Positions 1 through 5,219 of a stretch of 8,288 bases of DNA are shown here, one piece after another. How positions within the stretch are numbered: position 1 is the first letter of the stretch; each line of letters begins with the position of its first letter. Below the pieces are notes generated by a model. The model was not told the DNA's origin. It did no database searches and worked only from the letters and a program-made list of their open reading frames with translations. The position numbers and the translations under genes are program-made. Origin of the DNA: a methanogenic archaeon (lineage in GTDB: Archaea > Thermoplasmatota > Thermoplasmata > Methanomassiliicoccales > Methanomethylophilaceae). The stretch spans positions 1 through 8,288 of the forward strand of contig CADAGG010000050.1 in NCBI GenBank assembly GCA_902787415.1. The letters are read 5' to 3'.

Positions 1-189
1 GATCTCGACTTCCACCCTTCCGATCCTGCCGGATTTCTGGAGGTCCCTCAGGTCGAGGTTGTCGCCGAGCAGACCTTCGGTCTGTCCGAAAATGGCACCC
101 ACGACATCGGGTTTGTCGACGATTCCGTCTGCGTTTATCTTTGCTTTGACTTGATATTTGATTGAACTGGGGTCTGATACTCCGCTCAT
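1..189 (-). CDS. dnaG: Archaeal DNA primase DnaG, N-terminal part (runs off the left edge)
   Basis: Reading the minus strand from the ATG at 189 gives 63 open codons to the window edge. The peptide carries the stretch [19 protein letters not shown] (residues 24-42) followed by [18 protein letters not shown] (45-62), which I recognise as the conserved start of archaeal DnaG. This is the bacterial-type TOPRIM primase homologue that in Archaea is also found with the RNA exosome. The TOPRIM domain lies beyond the window, so catalytic residues cannot be checked. A GGAG motif at 200-197 sits 7 bases before the ATG, a good Shine-Dalgarno that fixes the start and implies a leadered mRNA. The upstream 190-427 region looks like that leader. 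Family identification is by recognition of the sequence, not by a search. Confidence 0.93.
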   Translation of the reverse strand, partial: MSGVSDPSSIKYQVKAKINADGIVDKPDVVGAIFGQTEGLLGDNLDLRDLQKSGRIGRVEVEI

Positions 190-216
190 GAAACCACTCC
201 GGGTTGTTATTCCGGG

Positions 217-222
217 AAAAAA
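217..222 (-). terminator. Candidate T-run terminator or attenuator in the dnaG leader
   Basis: Six consecutive T on the minus strand follow the hairpin at 256-241 at a distance of about 19 bases. Archaeal RNA polymerase can stop at short T runs without an adjacent stem. The run lies about 28 bases before the dnaG start, so termination here would release a small RNA of roughly 200 bases instead of a dnaG message. This is a weak site seen by eye only. Confidence 0.25.
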
Positions 223-393
223 CCTACGGTTTCCTGTTCCGCAGTACCATTACTGCATTTACCCATCTTTCAGCCTAGTACAGGCTGTCCGGGTAACGTG
301 TTTCCATCCCATTTTTCTGCCGCAGTGTCCTCATCGGATTGTCGGCTTTGATGCGCAGGAGCCATGCTCGACCGCGCGAGTGATAGTGATTGT

Positions 394-425
394 GAACAGG
401 AAAACATCCAGTGTTTTCCCTGTTC
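394..425 (-). repeat. Strong inverted repeat (hairpin) upstream of dnaG
   Basis: Arms GAACAGGAAAACA (394-406) and TGTTTTCCCTGTTC (412-425) on the plus strand are complementary over 13 pairs with one extra C, around the loop TCCAG. It could be the 5' stem of a minus-strand RNA starting near 425, or a protein-binding palindrome. It lies 87 bases beyond the stop of the Rad50-like gene and has no T run beside it, so a terminator role for that operon is less likely. Confidence 0.7.
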
Positions 426-444
426 CTGACGTATATTATTACGG

Positions 445-453
445 TAAATATAG
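445..453 (-). promoter_or_regulatory. Candidate TATA box for the dnaG leader
   Basis: The minus strand reads CTATATTTA at 453-445, preceded by an A-rich stretch that could serve as a BRE. Counting about 25-27 bases downstream puts transcription start near 422-427, which coincides with the first base of the 425-394 hairpin. That match of promoter spacing and structure is the main support. No other comparably good TATA box is visible closer to dnaG. Confidence 0.4.
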
Positions 454-512
454 GTTGTTATTTTGCGAAGACTTTATAACACCGACAGGGCGGGAGGAAA
501 GGCCCGTTGACC

Positions 513-2615
513 TCAGAGATCGGTCACCGAGGCCCCCTCCGACGCGAGGAAGTCCCTGGTCTCGCGGTCGCAGGTGAAGTAGATCACCTGGATGTCCTCC
601 GACAGCTGGGCCAGCGCTTTGCAGGCAGCCTTCTTCCTCCCGCTGTCCGAGGTCAGCAGGATATCGTCGAGGATCACCGGGGGCTTCTCCTTGGAGAGGC
701 TGAGCGACACCGCCATCTTGACCGAGAGCTTGACCTGGTCCTCGAGACCGCTCGACCATTCCTTCGCGACCTTCTTCTCGCCGGTACCGCGGTCCACGAT
801 GGCGAGCTCGGTGTCGCGGGGATCGGTGCTCATGCTGTACCTCCCGTCGGTCATGAGCGACAGGAATCCGTCGGCGCGCTCCATCACCTCGGGGCGGTGG
901 CTGCCGTAGGCTTCTTCCGAAGCCTTGTCTAGGATGAGCTTCTCCATCATGAGCCTCGCCCACCTGTAGCAGGCGTCGTAGACCTTGTCGGAGGCGTCGG
1001 AGCTGGCGGTGAGGGCGTCCTCCACGGAGGTGTCCCCGCCGATGTCCTTCAGCGCCTGGTCGATGCTAGATAGTTCTTCTTTGAGAGCGGAGAGGTTGGA
1101 CTGCGCCGTGGAGTACGCCGATTCCGCGGTATCGGTGTCGACGGGCGCCTCCGGGACGTTCGAGGTGCTTGCCCTGAGTGCCTCTATCTGCGACCTGACC
1201 GAGATGAGCTCCTTGGAATCTGCGACGGCCCTGCGGTACCCCTCCTCCCCTTTGTATCCCGAGAGGAACAGCTCCCTGGCGTCGGAGGCCTGCTTCAGGG
1301 AGGCCTCGGCGGCCTTCAGTTCCGAGGCCGCTTCCCTGTAAGATTCCGATGTGCGGAGCCCGTCCATGAGAGTCCTCACGTCCGCATGGTATCCCCTGCG
1401 GGGAATGTCGAATACCGACGCGACCTGGTCGAGGGCCTCCTCCATCCTCCGGGCGGTGTCGTTGTCCTGCCTGACGGGGGCGGGAGCGGGTGCGGGGGCG
1501 CTGCCGCGGGAACGCAGTCCGAAGACGGCGATGATCGCACCGATGGCGGCCACCGCCCCTCCCGCTATGACGTTCACCAGCGCGGCCACCGCGATTCCCA
1601 CGATGGCCACTCCGGCTCCTGCTATGGTCAGCATGGGGAGACCTCCCCTGCTGGCGGGAGCAGCCTCTGCGGGGACGCTGCTGCTGCGGTAGAACTCGTA
1701 GTCCGCGGAGAAGCGGTCCAGCTGCTCTATCTTCTTCTTGTATCTCATATAGAGTTCGGGATCCCTTCCCTCGAGGGCGGTCCTGCAGGCATCCTCCTTC
1801 TGCGATGCCCTCTCGAAGACCGTCCTGCGGTTCTTTATGTCTGTGTCCAGGACCTCGAGCTTGGAGGGATCGGTGTTCTCGGAGTAGGCGAGCGCCTTCT
1901 CCCTCTCGACGAGCGCTTCCAGCTTCTGGAGGTCCTCCGCCCTGTGCGCGAACGCGTTGGAGTCGAGGCGGTTCTTATCCGCGGTATCGAAGGTCGCCTG
2001 TGCGGATTCGAGCTGTGCGGTAAGTTCCCCCTTCCTGCGGACGAGCTCGCTGTACCTGTTGTCTCCGCTCTCGCGGTTCTGCAGCTCCCTGACACGGCGG
2101 GCGGCGTTGTTCTCCGCGTCCACCAGCCTGGTGATGCCGCAGGTCGGGCTGCGGCGTCCGTCCGGGAGCAGCGCCGTGCGCTCCGAGTTGATGGCCTCGT
2201 ACGCTCCGGGCAGGTCCCCTCCGCCGGGGATGGTGAGGAAGCGGTTGCGGATGCCGCCGTTCTCCAGACGGTCCACGTCCCTGAGGTCCTCGGGCTGCAT
2301 GGAGTAGATCGAGACGTACTCCTTGTCGTCGATGCCGCAGAGCACCGAGCCCACGCCGTTGCTCTTCTTACCGTCCTTGGTGAAGGTGACCCTGTCGCCG
2401 TTCTCCAGGAGGACGTCGACCGAACCGGAATCGCTGGTCTTCGGGGTGGGATAGCCGACCTTGGACTTCGGGAAGAGGGTGGTGGTGATGAACGACCTGA
2501 GGGTGCTCTTGCCCGCCTCGTTGGGCCCGTACACGGCATTCAGTCCGGGCGACATCTCCATGTCGCGGTCCTTCAGCCTGCCGAAGGAGCCGATCCTGAT
2601 GCGGAGGATCCTCAT
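513..2615 (-). CDS. YhaN-type Rad50/SbcC-like ATPase with a central transmembrane hairpin
   Basis: A 700-residue SMC-like ATPase, the expected partner of the phosphoesterase encoded just upstream. Visible elements: Walker A GPNEAGKST (30-38), typical of YhaN-like proteins; charged, heptad-like helical regions on both sides of the centre; ABC signature SSGLEDQ (621-627); Walker B PPVILDD (645-651). In the middle, where Rad50 has a CxxC zinc hook, there is no CxxC. Instead two hydrophobic segments (about 328-347 and 350-367) form a hairpin flanked by Pro/Ala linkers, including four Ala-Pro repeats at 373-380. The switch histidine expected after Walker B appears to be Asp683 in YFTCD. It is shorter than bacterial YhaN, which I recall as over 900 residues, consistent with shorter coils. 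The start is the ATG overlapping the upstream stop (ATGA), with GGAGGGG just before it. The frame stays open far upstream, but that part is a shadow of the Mre11-like gene. Confidence 0.88.
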   Translation of the reverse strand: MRILRIRIGSFGRLKDRDMEMSPGLNAVYGPNEAGKSTLRSFITTTLFPKSKVGYPTPKTSDSGSVDVLLENGDRVTFTKDGKKSNGVGSVLCGIDDKEYVSIYSMQPEDLRDVDRLENGGIRNRFLTIPGGGDLPGAYEAINSERTALLPDGRRSPTCGITRLVDAENNAARRVRELQNRESGDNRYSELVRRKGELTAQLESAQATFDTADKNRLDSNAFAHRAEDLQKLEALVEREKALAYSENTDPSKLEVLDTDIKNRRTVFERASQKEDACRTALEGRDPELYMRYKKKIEQLDRFSADYEFYRSSSVPAEAAPASRGGLPMLTIAGAGVAIVGIAVAALVNVIAGGAVAAIGAIIAVFGLRSRGSAPAPAPAPVRQDNDTARRMEEALDQVASVFDIPRRGYHADVRTLMDGLRTSESYREAASELKAAEASLKQASDARELFLSGYKGEEGYRRAVADSKELISVRSQIEALRASTSNVPEAPVDTDTAESAYSTAQSNLSALKEELSSIDQALKDIGGDTSVEDALTASSDASDKVYDACYRWARLMMEKLILDKASEEAYGSHRPEVMERADGFLSLMTDGRYSMSTDPRDTELAIVDRGTGEKKVAKEWSSGLEDQVKLSVKMAVSLSLSKEKPPVILDDILLTSDSGRKKAACKALAQLSEDIQVIYFTCDRETRDFLASEGASVTDL

Positions 2616-3799
2616 TCGCTCCCCTCCAGGATCCTGCTGACGGCGGAAAGCTGCGCCTCCCTCACGAGGTCGTGCAGCCTGCCGTGCTTGGCGAAGTACT
2701 CGAGGTACATCCTCACGTCCTTGGAGGGCGCGGTGCAGCAGATGGCGTCTAGCAGCTCCTCCTCGCTCATGTTGTAGAAGGAATCGCCCGCCTTCACGAC
2801 GGCGGAGGCCAGGGTCTCGCCCTGAGCGAGCTTCTCCAGGTCGATGTCGTCGGTGCAGGTGAGCTTCCTTATGGTGGTGGGGCAGCCGGTCTCCTCCTCG
2901 ATCCTCTCGGCCAGTCCGGCCGGGTCGCGGCGGATCGGCCTGTTGAGGGGGCCCCTGCCCACGATGTCGAGACCGATGATGGAGTCGGAGGGGATCTCCG
3001 CCCTCACGGAGGCGATGAGCTCCCCGAGGGTGGCCTTCCCGGTGATGTCGGCGGCCACCTCCTTCCAGAGGATCTCCTGCGTGGGGACGAACTCCGCGGA
3101 TACGTTGCCGCCGTCCACATGCACGAGCATGCATCCCTTCTCCCCGGACTCGGAGATGTCGCGGCCCTGGATGTTCCCGGGGTAGATCACGGCGGGTTCG
3201 GCCTCCCTCAGCACCATCCTCTTGTGGATGTGCCCGAGGGCCCAGTACTGTATGTCCTTCCCGAGGAAGTCCTCCATGGAGCAGGGGGCGTAGCCTCCGG
3301 CCGTACCGACCTCGCAGTGGACCACGCCTACGGTGAAGACCCCGGGGGAGCCCCTCAGCTTTGCCACCAGGTTCTCGTCGGTGTGGGGTCCGTCGAAGCT
3401 TATGCCGGTGACCTCGACGGGGGTTCCGCGGATGTTCACGCGGTATTTGGAAGGGGATGCGCCGAACTGGTAGACGTTGGGCGGATAGGGGATGCTCTCC
3501 GACCAGCTGTGGCGGGCGTCGTGGTTTCCTGTGACGATGAAGCAGGGTTTGGAGAACCTCTTCATCTCGGATGCGAAGAACAGGCGTGTGCGGGGGGTCT
3601 CGGTGAGCTCGTCGTAGATGTCCCCGGATATGACCATGAAATCCGCCCTGGCGAGTCCGAGGTCGACGATCTTCCTGAACGAGGCGAAGGTCGATTCGTA
3701 GAACCTCTTGCCGAGGGCGGGGTCGTCGTGTCTGCTGCCCCAGCACCGGCTGCCGAGGTGCAGGTCCGCACAGTGAATGAAGGTGAATTCGCATCCCAT
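2612..3799 (-). CDS. YhaO-type Mre11/SbcD-like metallophosphoesterase (DNA repair nuclease)
   Basis: A 395-residue calcineurin-like phosphoesterase. All five metal-binding blocks of the Mre11 fold are visible: CADLHLG (D12, H14), ISGDIYD (D60), TGNHD (N92, H93), VVHCE (H161) and ALGHIHK (H190, H192), so the nuclease should be active. The stretch YAPCSMEDF (170-178) and the later YPGNIQGRDISESGEKGC resemble bacterial YhaO rather than classical archaeal Mre11. Residues after about 260 form the capping and partner-binding part. The gene overlaps the Rad50-like gene by 4 bases (ATGA), implying coupled translation and a joint complex on DNA ends or aberrant DNA structures. An in-frame ATG exists at 3853, but a TATA box at 3832-3825 lies inside that extension and would start transcription next to the ATG at 3799. 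There is no Shine-Dalgarno before 3799, so I choose it as the start of a leaderless message. Confidence 0.92.
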   Translation of the reverse strand: MGCEFTFIHCADLHLGSRCWGSRHDDPALGKRFYESTFASFRKIVDLGLARADFMVISGDIYDELTETPRTRLFFASEMKRFSKPCFIVTGNHDARHSWSESIPYPPNVYQFGASPSKYRVNIRGTPVEVTGISFDGPHTDENLVAKLRGSPGVFTVGVVHCEVGTAGGYAPCSMEDFLGKDIQYWALGHIHKRMVLREAEPAVIYPGNIQGRDISESGEKGCMLVHVDGGNVSAEFVPTQEILWKEVAADITGKATLGELIASVRAEIPSDSIIGLDIVGRGPLNRPIRRDPAGLAERIEEETGCPTTIRKLTCTDDIDLEKLAQGETLASAVVKAGDSFYNMSEEELLDAICCTAPSKDVRMYLEYFAKHGRLHDLVREAQLSAVSRILEGSE

Positions 3800-3824
3800 G
3801 GGCAGGGAATATGAGTTTCCGACT

Positions 3825-3832
3825 CTTATAGA
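3825..3832. promoter_or_regulatory. TATA box between the Mre11-like gene and sstT, possibly used in both directions
   Basis: The minus strand reads TCTATAAG; its centre is about 29 bases from the A of the Mre11-like ATG at 3799, predicting a leaderless or near-leaderless transcript. The plus strand reads CTTATAGA, and a start about 27 bases on (near 3855) would give sstT a leader of roughly 33 bases. A second plus-strand candidate, TTATTTTT at 3841-3848, could serve sstT instead. The whole divergent gap is only 88 bases. Confidence 0.55.
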
Positions 3833-3887
3833 ATGGGATGTTATTTTTCTCAAGCACCGTTAAATGGGAAAAGGACCATGCGCACCC

Positions 3888-5126
3888 ATGGTAGACCTCA
3901 GGAAAGCGTACGACACATGGACGTCGGTCAGCCTAGTGCTCCGCATAATCATCGCTTTGGTGATCGGTATCGCCGTCGCGCTGGTCTACCCGCACAGCAA
4001 GTACCTTTTCCTGCTCGGTGACGCGTTCATCTGGGCGCTGAAGGCCGTCGCTCCGTTCCTGGTCTTCTTCCTGGTCATCACCGCCATCTCCCATTCCACC
4101 TTCAACCTGGGAGCGAGGTTCAGGACCGTCATCAAGCTGTATCTCGCGAGCACCATCATCGCGGCCGTAATCGCCACCGTGCTCTGCTACCTCTGGCCCG
4201 CCACCGTGACCTTCGTCTCCGTATACGCACCGTTCTACAGCGACGAGGCCTACGAGATCGTCGAGATGATCGTCTCCAAGCTGATCTGCAACCCCGTGGA
4301 CGCCTTCGCCGGGGCCAACTTCCTGGGCATCCTGACCTGGGCGGTCATCATCGGACTCTTCATGAAGAAGTATGCCTCCGAGACCACCAAGACCGTCTCC
4401 AAGGACATCTCCAACATCATGGCCCAGGTCATCGGCTTCGTGATCCAGTTCGCCCCCATTGGAATCTTCGGACTCATCTACAACGCCGTTTCCGAGAACG
4501 GGCTGGACATCTTCACCGAGTACGGCCACCTGATCATCCTCCTGGTGGCGGCGATGGTCCTGGTCATGTTCGTCACCAACCCTTTGCTGGCCTTCATCGT
4601 CAGCCGCAGGAACCCCTACCCCCTGCTCCTCAAGTGCCTCAGGGGCAGCGCCATCACCGCGTTCTTCACCAGGAGCTCCGCCGCGAACATCCCCGTGAAC
4701 CTCAAGCTCTGCGAGGAGCTGGAGCTCGACCGGGACTTCTACGCCGTGTCGATCCCCCTGGGAGCCACCGTGAACATGAACGGCGCCGCCATCACCATCA
4801 CCGTGATGACCCTGGCGGCCGCCAACACCCTCGGCATCAGCATCCCCCTCTACATGGCCGTGGCCCTCTGCGTGGTCGCGGCACTGTCCGCATGCGGCGC
4901 ATCGGGGGTCAACGGCGGATCGCTGCTGCTCATCCCCCTCGCCTGCTCCATGCTGGGGGTCCCCGGGGACGCGGCCTCCGAGCTAATCGCCATCGGTTTC
5001 ATCATCGGGGTCATCCAGGATTCCCTCGAGACCGCCCTCAACTCCTCCATGGACGTGTTCTTCACCGCCATCGCGGACAACCGCGAGAGGGCTCTGGCGG
5101 GCAGCGGACCGGATCCGGGGCAGTGA
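3888..5126 (+). CDS. sstT: SstT-type Na+/serine-threonine symporter
   Basis: A 412-residue polytopic membrane protein of the dicarboxylate/amino acid:cation symporter family, predicted to import serine and threonine with sodium. Diagnostic stretches match what I know of SstT: ALKAVAPFLVF near the N-terminus, FFTRSSAANIPVN (259-271; hairpin 1), GATVNMNGAAITIT from 292 (the transmembrane-7 motif), ACGASGVNGGSLLLIPLA from 335 (hairpin 2) and QDSLETALNSSMD (377-389; transmembrane 8). Length is normal for the family. The start at 3888 puts about 15 residues before the first membrane helix, as in other SstT proteins, and a GGA lies 12 bases upstream. An in-frame ATG at 3864 would add 8 residues and cannot be excluded. 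It is transcribed away from the repair operon and ends 93 bases before the first cobQ-like gene. Substrate choice follows the family and is not shown here. Confidence 0.93.
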   Translation: MVDLRKAYDTWTSVSLVLRIIIALVIGIAVALVYPHSKYLFLLGDAFIWALKAVAPFLVFFLVITAISHSTFNLGARFRTVIKLYLASTIIAAVIATVLCYLWPATVTFVSVYAPFYSDEAYEIVEMIVSKLICNPVDAFAGANFLGILTWAVIIGLFMKKYASETTKTVSKDISNIMAQVIGFVIQFAPIGIFGLIYNAVSENGLDIFTEYGHLIILLVAAMVLVMFVTNPLLAFIVSRRNPYPLLLKCLRGSAITAFFTRSSAANIPVNLKLCEELELDRDFYAVSIPLGATVNMNGAAITITVMTLAAANTLGISIPLYMAVALCVVAALSACGASGVNGGSLLLIPLACSMLGVPGDAASELIAIGFIIGVIQDSLETALNSSMDVFFTAIADNRERALAGSGPDPGQ

Positions 5127-5177
5127 ATCCCCGCCGGGTACTGACGCATGGGAATACGGATGGATGAGTACGACAGC

Positions 5178-5185
5178 TTATCTAT
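5178..5185 (+). promoter_or_regulatory. Candidate TATA box for the cobQ-like operon
   Basis: TTATCTAT is centred about 38 bases before the ATG at 5220, predicting a start near 5207-5210 and a leader of roughly 10-13 bases containing AGGTG. The 93-base gap between sstT and the cobQ-like gene shows no T-run terminator. Partial read-through from sstT is therefore possible. Confidence 0.4.
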
Positions 5186-5209
5186 CCGCGCGAACATACA
5201 CGTGCATTC

Positions 5210-5214
5210 AGGTG
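5210..5214 (+). promoter_or_regulatory. Ribosome binding site that decides the start of the first cobQ-like gene
   Basis: AGGTG, complementary to the usual 16S rRNA 3' end, lies 5 bases before the ATG at 5220. In-frame ATGs at 5148 and 5160 have weaker or no such motif, and the candidate TATA box lies downstream of both. Confidence 0.5.
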
Positions 5215-5219
5215 CCCCC

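Larger units (their letters stand above)
190..427 (-). promoter_or_regulatory. Putative long structured 5' leader of dnaG (or an independent small RNA)
   Basis: This is most of the 323-base gene-free stretch between dnaG and the Rad50-like gene; it is visibly richer in A/T than the flanking genes. On the minus strand it contains four local inverted repeats: 425-412 with 406-394 (13 pairs, one bulged base, 5-base loop); 296-291 with 264-259 (6 pairs) enclosing 287-282 with 276-271 (6 pairs, 5-base loop); and 256-251 with 246-241 (6 pairs, 4-base loop). A run of six T lies at 222-217, followed by the dnaG Shine-Dalgarno at 200-197. The segment at 403-394 can alternatively pair perfectly over 10 bases with 239-230, next to the T run, so two mutually exclusive folds are possible. 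I do not recognise it as RNase P RNA, SRP RNA, a tRNA or a known riboswitch. That it is transcribed is inference. Confidence 0.4.

Noticed and set aside
259..333. Very short minus-strand frames (17-19 codons) starting at ATGs near 312 and 334 in the dnaG leader
   Set aside because: None has a Shine-Dalgarno, they overlap one another in different frames, and such lengths are expected by chance.
380..430. Possible C/D box guide RNA (GTGATAG near 380 and CTGA near 426)
   Set aside because: The C box is imperfect, no C'/D' pair is visible, and the region between is occupied by a strong hairpin incompatible with a guide segment.
485..510. GGGAGGAAAGGCCC resembling the GAGGAAAGTCC element of RNase P RNA
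   Set aside because: The neighbouring conserved elements of RNase P RNA (the ACAGAA-type region and matching closing helix) are absent, and the site adjoins the Rad50-like stop codon.
158..577. 139-residue plus-strand open frame across the dnaG upstream region
   Set aside because: It overlaps the start of dnaG and the end of the Rad50-like gene on the opposite strand, has no plausible ribosome site and ends in Arg/Pro-rich shadow sequence.
1470..1510. GC-rich tandem-like repeat
   Set aside because: It is simply the coding sequence of the Ala-Pro repeats following the membrane hairpin of the Rad50-like protein, not a mobile or structural DNA repeat.
1386..2777. 463-residue plus-strand open frame
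   Set aside because: It lies antisense over the Rad50-like and Mre11-like genes, has no recognisable domain and ignores their conserved motifs; a high-GC shadow.
2616..3857. Reading frame of the Rad50-like gene staying open upstream, giving an apparent 1114-residue protein
   Set aside because: The upstream part is Arg/Pro/His-rich low-complexity sequence antiparallel in content to nothing known and lies fully over the Mre11-like gene, which has all catalytic motifs. It is a GC-driven shadow frame; the true start is the coupled ATG at 2615.
3933..4529. 198-residue minus-strand open frame over sstT
   Set aside because: Asp/Glu/Gly/His-rich translation is the antisense image of hydrophobic SstT codons, not a protein with any visible motif.
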